From a virus, in the IMG/VR virus record IMGVR_UViG_3300013233_000184, positions 1-36,665 of that record: DNA of 36,665 nucleotides; one strand, written 5' to 3'. The notes beneath the pieces are model-generated. The model made no database searches, was not told the origin of the DNA, and saw only the letters and a list, made by a program, of their open reading frames with translations. Position numbers and translations under genes: made by a program. Shown in pieces: positions 23,682-31,598 of this stretch. Within the stretch, counting starts at the first letter, position 1. Every line of letters begins with the position of its first letter.

Positions 23682-24782
23682 ATGAAAAGTATTTTAGATA
23701 CGACCAATCTGAATATTGATAAATCGAAGGAACGCATTTTCTTTGGAGAATATTCAGGATTTCAACGGTATGATAATCCGACTTATAAAATAGCAGTCCA
23801 ATTAGAAGAACGTCAACGCAATTCGTTTTGGAATCCGAATGAAGTATCTCTGAGCACTGATTCTCAAACATATTTCGATATGCCAGAAGATATGCAAGAC
23901 GTTATGCAACGTATTTGGTTGTTCCAAACACTAATGGATTCAGCTCAGAATACTGGATTGGAGAATGTCATTGCTGAATTATGCACTAATTCAGAGTTCG
24001 AAGCTATGTTTAAAACATGGGGTTACTTTGAATTAATCCATAGTTTGTCGTATTCTCATATATTGAGAGGCATTTTCACTGACGCATCCAAAGTATTCAA
24101 TAAAATTGAAGAATATCCTGAGATCCAACAACGAATAAATAAAGAAATTCAGTTGTACAATAAAGTCAAAAACGTGAATAACTCTGATTTGTCACTTGAC
24201 GATAAAAAGAAATTATTAGTTGAATTATTAGTTAATGTATTCGCACTCGAAGGAGTGAAGTTCTATATATCGTTTTTGGTCACATACATCATCAATAACT
24301 CATTCAATAATAAAATTCAGGGTGCTACAAGAATCATTAAATTGATTAATTTTGATGAAGATATCCATACATCCATGTGTAGTAACGTATTGTCAATCCT
24401 ATCAACAGAAGAACGAGAAGGGTTTACCGATATTATGAACTCTGATTGGTATCGCAATATGGTCAAAAGTACATTCGAAACAGTGTATAGTGATGAAGTG
24501 GAATGGGCTAAATATCTGTTGAGCATCGGAAATATCCCAACACTAACTGAAGAAGTGTCTAAATTATTCCTTCAATACTTCATCGATCAACGATTGGGTC
24601 AGTTGAATATGGATCCACTATTCAATAGTCATAAAACAGACGTCGTTCAATGGTTTGAGTCGTATAAGAATATGGATAAAGACAATATTGCTCTTCAAGA
24701 ATCTGACCTCTCAGTATATTCAGTGGGAATCATGCAAAATGACATATCTGACGGTCCAATTACACTAGAAATTAAGGAATAA
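23682..24782 (+). CDS. nrdB: Ribonucleoside-diphosphate reductase, beta subunit (class Ia)
   Basis: 366 aa. It holds the di-iron and tyrosyl radical site that starts catalysis in NrdA. All expected ligands are present: D86 (FQTLMDSAQ), E117 and H120 (GYFELIHS), the radical Tyr124 (SLSYSH), E190 (FALEGVKFY), and E226 with H229 (FDEDIH). Length and order match E. coli NrdB (376 aa). The tail ends SVYSVGIMQND...LEIKE and would dock on NrdA. It is followed two bases later by the first nrdA fragment. It supplies deoxynucleotides for phage DNA synthesis. Expression may be controlled by the hairpin over its ribosome binding site. Confidence 0.95.
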   Translation: MKSILDTTNLNIDKSKERIFFGEYSGFQRYDNPTYKIAVQLEERQRNSFWNPNEVSLSTDSQTYFDMPEDMQDVMQRIWLFQTLMDSAQNTGLENVIAELCTNSEFEAMFKTWGYFELIHSLSYSHILRGIFTDASKVFNKIEEYPEIQQRINKEIQLYNKVKNVNNSDLSLDDKKKLLVELLVNVFALEGVKFYISFLVTYIINNSFNNKIQGATRIIKLINFDEDIHTSMCSNVLSILSTEEREGFTDIMNSDWYRNMVKSTFETVYSDEVEWAKYLLSIGNIPTLTEEVSKLFLQYFIDQRLGQLNMDPLFNSHKTDVVQWFESYKNMDKDNIALQESDLSVYSVGIMQNDISDGPITLEIKE

Positions 24783-24784
24783 TA

Positions 24785-27121
24785 ATGAGATATAATAAAG
24801 TAGCATTGGAAGAATTATCAGAAGCAGTGTATCAAAAAGAAGATATTAACATCTCTGACGAATGCACAACTAAAGCGATCGATATCACTATCATTAAACG
24901 CGATGGAAGAAAACAACGATTCAACCCTGATAAAATGCGTAACGTATGTCTATGGGCTTGCGATGGATTGACTTGGATGTCTGATGAGTTGATTCGTGAT
25001 ACAGAAATCAAACTACATAAAGAAATCCATATTCGCGATATGTATAAACAATTGATCACCACAGCAGTTAATAAAATATCATTGTTGTATCCTGGTTGGG
25101 AAGATGTGTCAGCTAAACTTGAATTGATTTCAGTGTATAAAGAAACATACAATATTAGCAAATCCAATGAATATCCACCAATGTCTCAAGTGTTGAGTAA
25201 AGGTGTCGACCATAAAATATACGATAAAAATACCGTCGGTCAGTATTCTGATGAAGATTTGAGACAAATCGATACTATTATTGTTCCTGATCGTGATTTA
25301 TTGTTTAATTACAAGGGGTTAGTTACCTTTGTTAGTAAATATTGTTTAAATTACTCAAAAACAAAGAAACTTGAACTACCTCAACATGCATATATGCGTG
25401 TAGCAATGACGTTAATGATTAACGAGAAGAATAGAATTGAACAAATTCGAGATTTATACGACTCATTATCTAAACATATGTTCACTGAAGCGACCCCGAT
25501 TATGTTGAACTCCTTGACACCAGGTCAACAACTAAGTTCATGTGTGTTGAATACTGTGAATGATGACTCCCATAGTATATTGGATACTGGTAAAAACCTT
25601 GGAATCTACAGTAAATTTAAAGGTGGTACCGCCCTAGATGGTTCAGCTCTTAGAGGTAAAGGAGCATACATTAATGGTACACAAGGAATATCATCAGGCC
25701 CTGTACCATTCATCAAGTATTTTGAATCGATTATGAAGGCTTGGAATCAAGGTGGTAAACGACCTGGTGCGCTATGCGTGTACTTTTCGTGGTGGCATAC
25801 TGATGTGTTCGATATCCTGTCACTGAAATCTAATGGTGGAACGGATGAAAATCGAGCACGCGGTGTTCAGTATGGTTGTAAATTGAACCAATTGTTTATT
25901 GACGCTGTGTTGAATGATGAAGACGTCTATTTATTCGACCCAAAAGATGCTCCAGAATTACTCACAGTGTTTGGTGATGAATTCAATGAATTGTATCATA
26001 AACTTATTAATAAATCCAGTGTACGTAAACGTAAAGTGTCCGCTCGTGAACTAAACGAAAAGATTTTTAAAGAACGGTCAGAAACTGGCAATATCTATCT
26101 ATTTCACTCCGAAAACGTCAATAACGCAACACTACTTAATCGGTATGTGGGTAGTTCTAATTTGTGTACTGAAATTGTATTACCGTCTACAGCATCTATT
26201 CAATTATCTGATACACTACACGAAACAGAAAGTGGGGATAAAGTCATTACAAAAACATATGCGGCTGGTGAAATAGCACTGTGTAATCTGTCATCCATTA
26301 ACTTGGAACGATGGTTCTATTTAAATGACGACGAACGAACTAAATTGGTTAATATCGTAGTTAGGGCTCTTGACAATACAGTCGATATTGCTGAATATCC
26401 AGTTAAAGAAGGTAAGAATTCTAATACTATGTATAGATACCTCGGTATTGGCGTCCTTAATTATACAAACTATCTAGCACTCAATAAGATTGTAGTCGAT
26501 ACACCCGAAGCTATGGAAGAAACTGATTCACTTTTTGATGATTTATCGTATAAGATTATATCAGCTAGCGTTGATTTAGCTATTGAAAAAGGTAGATTCC
26601 CTAAATTCTACGAAACTGAGTGGGCTGATGGTGTTCTTCCTATATATAAAGCGAATAAAAAGGCTATTGAACTGACTAAATATCAACCAGATATGGATAA
26701 ATGGGATCAATTGAGTGACCGCGTTAAATTGTTCGGTATTAGAAACGCTCAACTTATGGCTATCGCCCCAACTGCGTGTCAAACTAAAGTCGGTGAAATT
26801 AAAACATCAACTGGCATTATGTCATTAGAACAAATTATGGATGAACAAAAAATTGACCATAATTTAATTGAAAATAACCAAATTAAACAATGGGTTAACT
26901 TCGACGCTCCGATCACTATTCCGACACGTCTTGGTGATCGTGAAGTATATCGAATATGGTATAATGGTAAGGTACCAACACGCAAAATCACAATGGAAGA
27001 CGGTAATGTTTATGAGTTTTCACTTAATCATAAGTTGTTGGTCACATTAGAAGGTGGATGTAAAACGTGGGTGAAGGTTGGAGATCTCTCCAATGGAATG
27101 GATATAGTGTGCTTGGATTGA
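24785..27121 (+). CDS. nrdA: Ribonucleotide reductase alpha subunit, N-terminal 664 residues fused to split-intein N-half
   Basis: 778 aa. Residues about 30-115 are an ATP-cone allosteric domain (TIIKRDGRKQRFNPDKM). The catalytic barrel has C253 (LSSCVL), N459-x-C461-x-E463 (SNLCTEI) and C500 (ALCNLSS), all active-site residues of class Ia enzymes. The enzyme part stops at MAIAPTA, in the phosphate-binding loop, and from C665 the sequence is intein (see 26777). The active-site Tyr pair and the redox Cys pair of the C-terminus are missing here and are supplied by the gene at 27610. The TGA at 27119 ends it. AAGGA lies before the ATG. Without trans-splicing this product should be inactive. Confidence 0.93.
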   Translation: MRYNKVALEELSEAVYQKEDINISDECTTKAIDITIIKRDGRKQRFNPDKMRNVCLWACDGLTWMSDELIRDTEIKLHKEIHIRDMYKQLITTAVNKISLLYPGWEDVSAKLELISVYKETYNISKSNEYPPMSQVLSKGVDHKIYDKNTVGQYSDEDLRQIDTIIVPDRDLLFNYKGLVTFVSKYCLNYSKTKKLELPQHAYMRVAMTLMINEKNRIEQIRDLYDSLSKHMFTEATPIMLNSLTPGQQLSSCVLNTVNDDSHSILDTGKNLGIYSKFKGGTALDGSALRGKGAYINGTQGISSGPVPFIKYFESIMKAWNQGGKRPGALCVYFSWWHTDVFDILSLKSNGGTDENRARGVQYGCKLNQLFIDAVLNDEDVYLFDPKDAPELLTVFGDEFNELYHKLINKSSVRKRKVSARELNEKIFKERSETGNIYLFHSENVNNATLLNRYVGSSNLCTEIVLPSTASIQLSDTLHETESGDKVITKTYAAGEIALCNLSSINLERWFYLNDDERTKLVNIVVRALDNTVDIAEYPVKEGKNSNTMYRYLGIGVLNYTNYLALNKIVVDTPEAMEETDSLFDDLSYKIISASVDLAIEKGRFPKFYETEWADGVLPIYKANKKAIELTKYQPDMDKWDQLSDRVKLFGIRNAQLMAIAPTACQTKVGEIKTSTGIMSLEQIMDEQKIDHNLIENNQIKQWVNFDAPITIPTRLGDREVYRIWYNGKVPTRKITMEDGNVYEFSLNHKLLVTLEGGCKTWVKVGDLSNGMDIVCLD
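26777..27118 (+). other. Split intein, N-terminal half (IntN, 114 aa)
   Basis: Starts with Cys665 of the fused protein, the expected first nucleophile. KVGEIKTSTGIMSLEQIM corresponds to block A; the block B region reads MEDGNVYEFSLNHKLLVT, with SLNH where most inteins have TxxH. GGCKTWVKVGDLSNGMDIVCLD fits the end of a splicing domain before the point where split inteins break. It is followed by a stop codon. Confidence 0.88.
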
Positions 27122-27606
27122 GTACACTAGAATCAGAGATTCTGACACTACAAACGTACTTGTCGTTTAGACAGTATGTGTTGAGTGAAGCTAAACAAGT
27201 TGGACACGTTTATCACTTCACTACATTGACGAATATCTTGAGGATAATGAGGTCAAAAAAAATCAGCAAAAATAACGAAGGGTACGTTTCAGTGACTAGA
27301 GATTTCCAACTTCCGAACGAAAAAGGATATTTCAACACTGGAGAATATGTAGTCAGAATTACTATTGATGGTGATAAGTTATCAAACAACGTTAGAATAA
27401 TGCCAATCGGAGATATAAATTTCGAAGACGAGCGAGAATGTGGCATTTTAAATGAGGTCAAGTCAAAATACTTCAAACAAATTGATTTCCTAACGACTGA
27501 TAATAGAGTGTTCCCTAAGGAATCCGTACGTGTCATTTATGATAAATGCAAAGATATGTTTGACGATGTTCGTTTAATTAAAAAATATCAACCAGTTAAA
27601 GGATAA
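27109..27606 (+). CDS. Gene lodged between the two split-intein halves; not a recognised endonuclease
   Basis: About 165 aa. Start uncertain: GTG at 27109 (GGA four to nine bases upstream) or TTG at 27118, which overlaps the previous TGA. Motifs: VYHFTTLTNILRIMRSKKI (35-52), YVSVTRD (59-65), a beta segment EYVVRITIDGDKL, then INFEDERECG (103-112) and KYFKQIDFL. The YHFT ... SxTR ... acidic order brings to mind ADP-ribosyltransferase-fold proteins (inference, weak). In published fractured phage and metagenomic genes the insert between intein halves is usually a homing endonuclease. I find no GIY-YIG, HNH, LAGLIDADG, Vsr-like or PD-(D/E)XK signature here. Its end is three bases before the next ATG. 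Confidence 0.7.
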   Translation: MLGLSTLESEILTLQTYLSFRQYVLSEAKQVGHVYHFTTLTNILRIMRSKKISKNNEGYVSVTRDFQLPNEKGYFNTGEYVVRITIDGDKLSNNVRIMPIGDINFEDERECGILNEVKSKYFKQIDFLTTDNRVFPKESVRVIYDKCKDMFDDVRLIKKYQPVKG

Positions 27607-27609
27607 AAT

Positions 27610-27711
27610 ATGAAAATCACCAACATCGAAGAATCGATGAGTCACACATGGGATATTGAAGTACCATCTACTCACGAATATCTACTATCTAATGGATGTG
27701 TGTCTCACAAT
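27610..27711 (+). other. Split intein, C-terminal half (IntC, 34 aa)
   Basis: MKITNIEESMSHTWDIEV is followed by THEYLLSNGCVSHN. The D-I-x-V...H-x-Y-L/F pattern and the final His-Asn before Thr are the blocks F and G of inteins. Length is typical of naturally split IntC pieces (about 30-40 aa). The ATG provides its own start, so the half is translated separately. Confidence 0.9.
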
Positions 27712-28062
27712 ACATCAGGAAAAGCGATTAATGCTATTGAGTCAACTGAACCGGTTCATGACTTCTTTTATAAGGAAGAAGGAACAATCACTGTACCAAC
27801 TGTTGTTCCAAACTTCAAGAAAAACAATAAATATTACAAACGAGCGTTCGATTGTAACCAAACTAACTTGTTGAAGAACGCAGCAATCAGACAGAAATGG
27901 ATTGACCAAGCTCAATCAGTTAATGTGTACATCGCTCGACCCGATTCGTTAGAATATATGACGAAACTCCATTACAAATTCTTCGATATGGGTGGTAAAA
28001 CACTATACTACCTCAAACAACAAAAAGGCGAATCTGGATACGTTTGTGAGTCTTGCACATGA
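27610..28062 (+). CDS. nrdA: Split-intein C-half fused to the C-terminal 116 residues of ribonucleotide reductase alpha
   Basis: 150 aa with its own AAAGGA ribosome binding site. Residues 1-34 are intein (see 27610-27711). From T35 the sequence is NrdA: TSGKAINAIESTEPV completes the phosphate-binding loop begun by MAIAPTA in the upstream gene; KTLYYLKQQ carries the adjacent Tyr133-Tyr134 pair of the radical path; and VCESCT at the end supplies the C146/C149 redox pair. Joined at A|T, the two parts give a 780-residue subunit, a normal class Ia length. Thr as the +1 residue is compatible with splicing. Confidence 0.92.
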   Translation: MKITNIEESMSHTWDIEVPSTHEYLLSNGCVSHNTSGKAINAIESTEPVHDFFYKEEGTITVPTVVPNFKKNNKYYKRAFDCNQTNLLKNAAIRQKWIDQAQSVNVYIARPDSLEYMTKLHYKFFDMGGKTLYYLKQQKGESGYVCESCT

Positions 28063-28268
28063 ATTATGAAGTAGTGAAAGTCAACGATAACACTTACATG
28101 ATAGACGAAGCCGTTGTAATAACTGACATTAAAGTCGATGGAGAAAATGTCGAATACAACTTAAAAATCGTGGATGGGAAATATCCATACGATGTAGCTA
28201 AGAAGATGTGTGATACATTCATACTAGAAGCAATCGAATACGGTATGAACCAACACACTAACTTGTAA
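28059..28268 (+). CDS. Small protein of unknown function, last gene of the nrd operon
   Basis: 69 aa. The ATG overlaps the TGA of the nrdA C-terminal gene (ATGA), so coupled translation is likely; no strong ribosome binding site is seen. The sequence NYEVVKVNDNTYMIDEAVVITDIKVDGENVEYNLKIVD looks like a small beta sheet followed by a helix (DVAKKMCDTFILEAIEYGM). No motif is recognised. A terminator starts eight bases after its stop codon. Confidence 0.7.
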   Translation: MNYEVVKVNDNTYMIDEAVVITDIKVDGENVEYNLKIVDGKYPYDVAKKMCDTFILEAIEYGMNQHTNL

Positions 28269-28275
28269 CAAAACG

Positions 28276-28306
28276 AAAAGGTATATTCATTGAATATACC
28301 TTTTTT
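28276..28306 (+). terminator. Rho-independent terminator of the nrd operon
   Basis: AAAAGGTATATTC and GAATATACCTTTT pair over 13 bp around a 3-nt loop, with the T run TTTTTT at 28301-28306. A classic intrinsic terminator just after the last gene of the reductase operon. Confidence 0.88.
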
Positions 28307-28314
28307 GATTCTGA

Positions 28315-28568
28315 CAGTCACTTTCCTACAAATTAAAGTCGTTTTCTTCTATTATAACCACTTAAATATTTTTCAGTTATGATCAGTCACTCTTCCATAA
28401 AAATAAAGTCGTTTCTTTCATATATATATAACCATTTAATTATGACAGTCACTTTTCAATAGAATTAAAGTCGTTTCCTTCTATTATATCTACTTAAATT
28501 AATTTGACAGTCACTCTTCAATAGAATTAAAGTCGTTTCCTTCTATTATAATCCGTAATTAATTCTGA
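28315..28568. repeat. 68-bp intergenic repeat family, cluster 2 (4 units)
   Basis: CAGTCACT at 28315, 28384, 28446 and 28508, each followed by AAAGTCGTTT and CTTCTATTATA-like sequence. The spacing is 69, 62 and 62 bp, and units are more diverged than in cluster 1 (for example TTTCATATATATATA in the second). With the hairpins at 28276 and 28574 it fills the 344-bp gap between the rightward nrd operon and the leftward fibre genes. Confidence 0.88.
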
Positions 28569-28573
28569 CAATA

Positions 28574-28606
28574 GGATTCCATTAGTCATTATAACCAATG
28601 GAATCC
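28574..28606. terminator. Hairpin, probable terminator for the leftward genes
   Basis: GGATTCCATT and AATGGAATCC form a long stem with one further mismatched segment around a loop. It is seven bases beyond the stop codon of the minus-strand gene at 28613. The same stem sequence GGATTCCATTGGT occurs at 34258. No strong T run follows on either strand, so the termination role is inferred from position. Confidence 0.5.
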
Positions 28607-28612
28607 ATACTG

Positions 28613-28855
28613 TTACAACACGTTAGGACTGAATGTCTTCGGTGGCGTGTCTATGCACTTACTCATATCATCTACACTCAATAATGATAAATACTTACCC
28701 TCGAACGCAACAAGAACATGATTCTCCGCTGGATTGACAGCTGAATCAACTGTTGTGTATGTTAATGTATCACCCTTTGGGTATCCTAATTTTTCATTGA
28801 ATATATTCACTATTCTATTTGCATCGTCTTTATTGGCTGTCATATAGTATTTCAT
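28613..28855 (-). CDS. Small protein encoded after the fibre-like gene, unknown
   Basis: 80 aa. It follows the stop codon of the 542-aa fibre-like gene by two bases and probably shares its late transcript. MKYYMTANKDDANRIVNIFNEKLGYPKG reads as a helix-rich start, then a beta segment (ENHVLVAFEGKYLSLL). No motif is recognised. Small genes in this place are often fibre assembly helpers, but nothing in the sequence proves that. Confidence 0.6.
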   Translation of the reverse strand: MKYYMTANKDDANRIVNIFNEKLGYPKGDTLTYTTVDSAVNPAENHVLVAFEGKYLSLLSVDDMSKCIDTPPKTFSPNVL

Positions 28856-28857
28856 TT

Positions 28858-30486
28858 TTATTGTCCGTATGTTGATGCAATGTATGCGTTTAAATTAGTT
28901 AATTCAGTTGGTGTTAATATTGGTTTATTAATAACCAATACCTCATACATGTAAAATGGTCTGTAATACGAACCGACGATGCCTTCACCACCCAAAGTGA
29001 ATAAATTTCGTTGTCCTGTTCCGGTTATGATGGCATTCCATGCCCGTTGAATTGGTGTAAGATTCCCCATATCGATTGTAGATTGAACCGAAAAAACACT
29101 AGTTGTAGAATCTATTGATGTATAAAATAAATCATTATACACATACGGATAATGTTGCCAAGCGAATGGAGCTTGATTATTTAACGACGACCTTGAACTA
29201 CAAATATCATCGAATGTTGATGTTTGTATAGTATATCGATCATTCGGTTTGATTAACGTGCTGATTGCTGTTGGGTTAACACTTGTGTCAGCTCCAGCAC
29301 TATACGAAAAAAATTCGAACGATACTGAACCATAACTATATGGAGCAGTATATCCTTCCCATCCACGCGTTATGTATATAAGTGTCTTGTCAGTTAAACT
29401 CTCAACTCCGACATTATTATTAAGGAATTGTTCCTTGATATCTGGTCTGAATAATACGGCTGTTTGTCCTCTGTTATCCGTTACCTGTGATGGTTGTTTC
29501 AATTGAACCGATTGACTGAATGACGTACTTCCACTAACTAAGTCAGTCCATGATGATACATTAGAACTGGCGTCAGTTGTTACTAATGAATCAGACTTTA
29601 AGTGGAATAATACATCAGACTTGTTGAATACTGCTCCTGCACCTGTATGAGCATACGTGTAATAATAAGAACTCCATAATTGTGATCCCATAGTATCACC
29701 AGCTACCTGTTCGATTGCATTAGCTACTACGGCTACATCTAATCCACCATGGGATTCAATAAGGGAATATAATTGACTTAATTGGATAGACTTCTGGGGA
29801 ACGAAATACACGTATTCTGTAATAGGTGTATTCATATTATTATTGACATAACTAGGAGCAACATTCTGATCAGCATCATACCATTGTTCAGTAATTGCAC
29901 TCACTTCAGGAACATTAGTACCAACTGGTGATTTAATGATTTCCCCACCATTACCCAATCGAGCCATTTCAACAGAATTGTCTACACCGACAATATAACC
30001 ATATATTTCAACATTATAGTTCGTATCGGATAATATAAGTTCTCTAACAACGACTGATATTGTTTTATCAGGTGTAACGAATGAGAAGTCTCCTGATGAT
30101 GCAGCGCCACTAAAGATAATACGTCTTTCCCCACCTTGACCTGACTTAGCTCTTTCAGTAAGAACTGGTCTAAACCGATCATGATCATATGTTCCTGATA
30201 TACCTGTTTGAGTGATAGATTGTTTCATTGTGGAGAAATCAGCCAATTCAGCTGGAGTCATATTAGCTAGTGGAGTAGTTAATAGTTGATCCCGACGAGT
30301 GATATGAGCATTAAGTCTATCTATATCTAAAGTAGAAGATCCATCGTCATTGACACGTTTCTGAGCAAGGAAGGCTATTTTCATACACTTGAGTAACTGA
30401 AGATGTTCCCCTAGTTCCTGATTCTTTAATCTCTCATTCCTTGCCACAACTGTTTCATTGACGGGAATATTAATTGTAAACGACAT
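28858..30486 (-). CDS. Tail-fibre-like or adhesin protein with LamG/concanavalin-like C-terminal domain
   Basis: 542 aa, ATG at 30486, 24 bp from a TATAAATA late box. Residues 1-126 equal the visible N-terminus of the paralogue at 1-380. A beta-rich middle follows. From about 288 the sequence has the LamG/ConA-like pattern: VLFHLKSDSLVTTDASSNVSSWTDLVSGS, RGQTAVLFRPDI, and the closing FYMYEVLVINKPILTPTELTNLNAYIASTYGQ. That fold binds sugars, so a role in host surface recognition or capsid decoration is likely (inference). The shared N-terminus is probably the part that attaches to the virion. Confidence 0.75.
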   Translation of the reverse strand: MSFTINIPVNETVVARNERLKNQELGEHLQLLKCMKIAFLAQKRVNDDGSSTLDIDRLNAHITRRDQLLTTPLANMTPAELADFSTMKQSITQTGISGTYDHDRFRPVLTERAKSGQGGERRIIFSGAASSGDFSFVTPDKTISVVVRELILSDTNYNVEIYGYIVGVDNSVEMARLGNGGEIIKSPVGTNVPEVSAITEQWYDADQNVAPSYVNNNMNTPITEYVYFVPQKSIQLSQLYSLIESHGGLDVAVVANAIEQVAGDTMGSQLWSSYYYTYAHTGAGAVFNKSDVLFHLKSDSLVTTDASSNVSSWTDLVSGSTSFSQSVQLKQPSQVTDNRGQTAVLFRPDIKEQFLNNNVGVESLTDKTLIYITRGWEGYTAPYSYGSVSFEFFSYSAGADTSVNPTAISTLIKPNDRYTIQTSTFDDICSSRSSLNNQAPFAWQHYPYVYNDLFYTSIDSTTSVFSVQSTIDMGNLTPIQRAWNAIITGTGQRNLFTLGGEGIVGSYYRPFYMYEVLVINKPILTPTELTNLNAYIASTYGQ

Positions 30487-30510
30487 ACGGTCACCTCTTA
30501 TAATGAACGG

Positions 30511-30518
30511 TATTTATA
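30511..30518 (-). promoter_or_regulatory. T4-type late promoter for the 542-aa gene
   Basis: TATAAATA on the minus strand followed by CCGTTC, as at 407-414, 24 bp upstream of the start codon at 30486. Confidence 0.75.
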
Positions 30519-30524
30519 ATAATG

Positions 30525-30553
30525 TTGACATTATACTATTTTTAGTGTAGACT
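30525..30553 (+). promoter_or_regulatory. Sigma70-like (early-type) promoter
   Basis: TTGACA, exactly 17 bp, TAGACT, then TCCCATATCA. It lies 27 bp ahead of the ATG at 30581. Core and flanks are shared with the promoter at 34649 and, less closely, with the one at 418. Confidence 0.78.
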
Positions 30554-30580
30554 TCCCATATCATAACAACAGGAGATTGT

Positions 30581-31051
30581 ATGTTTCTTAAACATTTCAT
30601 TCTGAGCAAAGAACTCACAACTAAGATGGGTATCAACGCAGCATTCATGAGTAATATTAGGAGTCAATTTATTCATCGGGATGATTATTACAACATTCAG
30701 AAGTTGGGTGCTTGTTTATATATCAACCGACATTGTAATTCTCTCCCAAAGAATATTAGTAAGGCTATCGATCGTTACGAATTAACTGATATGAGTGACA
30801 AACTACCGATCACATACGTTAAATCCGAATTAGGACTCACAGAAACGGATGTATTATCATCAGATATGGTGATTGATACAATGACGATTGCTGGGAAACG
30901 ATTGTATCAATTTCACCCAGATGTAGTTAGAGAAACTGAAGGTCACACACCATATGTTCTGAACGCTAAAGAATACAACGAATGCAAATCAAAAAACCAA
31001 ATACTTGGATCCATTCCTCTACGTAGTGATAAGTTTTTTGTTTGGTATTAA
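30581..31051 (+). CDS. Early-type protein of unknown function, possible DNA-binding N-terminus
   Basis: 156 aa, AGGAG before the ATG, directly behind the sigma70-like promoter. FILSKELTTKMGINAAFMSNIRSQF could form a helix-turn-helix (inference, weak); the following YYNIQKLGACLYINRHCNSLP and ITYVKSELGLTETDVLS look helical too. No enzyme motif is seen. Its stop codon meets the stop of the convergent late gene at 31052 with no gap and no terminator, so early transcripts may run on toward the gp55-like gene. Confidence 0.6.
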   Translation: MFLKHFILSKELTTKMGINAAFMSNIRSQFIHRDDYYNIQKLGACLYINRHCNSLPKNISKAIDRYELTDMSDKLPITYVKSELGLTETDVLSSDMVIDTMTIAGKRLYQFHPDVVRETEGHTPYVLNAKEYNECKSKNQILGSIPLRSDKFFVWY

Positions 31052-31543
31052 TTACACTTGAAGGGTTAGTGTGTTACTATTAGGAAATACTATGTTATAT
31101 GTGTCGTACTTTATTTCGATACTCAGGGTATTTTCAGTTTCTGACGATGTTGTATCTAAAGATATATCACCAATTGATTCGATTCTACAATTGTTGAATT
31201 CCAATTTAAACACTCTAAATCCCTTAACATTATTAACATCTATCCAAAAGTCAAATTCTTGAGTAGCGAACGTACCTGTCAACGGACTAACATTTTGAAA
31301 TATTTTAGTCATAAGTTCGTTGTACACAGCGAAGTTTTCGTCAATAAGTACTTCAATGCTCAGTGGGTTGAATGTTAAGTTGTCAGCGGTCACAAATAGA
31401 GGACTACCACCTTTTGCGTGTACTTCTGGATGACTCATTTGAATGCCAGGAATACTCAATGACGTTAGGTATAGTGATGTTAATCCTAATTTATCTGATC
31501 CTGCCATGAAATTAGTTTGAGCTGCTAGGTTATTATTATTCAT
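31052..31543 (-). CDS. Virion structural protein, tube-like fold family
   Basis: 163 aa. TSLYLTSLSIPGIQM, then ADNLTFNPLSIEVLIDENFAVYNELMTKIF, follows the pattern SxxxPGI ... GDxLxFxPLxVxxxVDExxxxYxxxxxW of a virion protein family common in T4-like and other phages, probably related to the tail-tube fold. GGGGA lies before the ATG, and a TATAAATA box stands 37 bp upstream. It is transcribed late, against the early gene at 30581 and away from the gp55-like gene. Its exact place in the particle is unknown. Confidence 0.6.
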   Translation of the reverse strand: MNNNNLAAQTNFMAGSDKLGLTSLYLTSLSIPGIQMSHPEVHAKGGSPLFVTADNLTFNPLSIEVLIDENFAVYNELMTKIFQNVSPLTGTFATQEFDFWIDVNNVKGFRVFKLEFNNCRIESIGDISLDTTSSETENTLSIEIKYDTYNIVFPNSNTLTLQV

Positions 31544-31580
31544 ATGTCCCCAAATATTAATGAAAATTGTTGTATCGTAT

Positions 31581-31588
31581 TATTTATA
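31581..31588 (-). promoter_or_regulatory. T4-type late promoter in the leader of the late sigma gene
   Basis: TATAAATA on the minus strand, 37 bp upstream of the start at 31543 and only 10 bp from the ATG of the gp55-like gene on the opposite strand. Late transcription from here would start beside the gene for the sigma factor that it needs. Confidence 0.7.
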
Positions 31589-31598
31589 TGGGGTATTT

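Larger units (their letters stand above)
30107..30560. repeat. Long direct repeat, copy 2 (partner 1-452)
   Basis: Second copy of the fibre-gene 5' segment and its divergent promoter region, same orientation as copy 1. In this copy the plus-strand promoter is followed by a gene (30581), while in copy 1 it is not. Confidence 0.85.

Noticed and set aside
27119-27121. TGA in nrdA as a sequencing error or programmed readthrough
   Set aside because: The sequence before it is intein N-half and the reductase resumes only behind an intein C-half with its own start and ribosome binding site. A split intein explains all parts; readthrough would not remove the insert.
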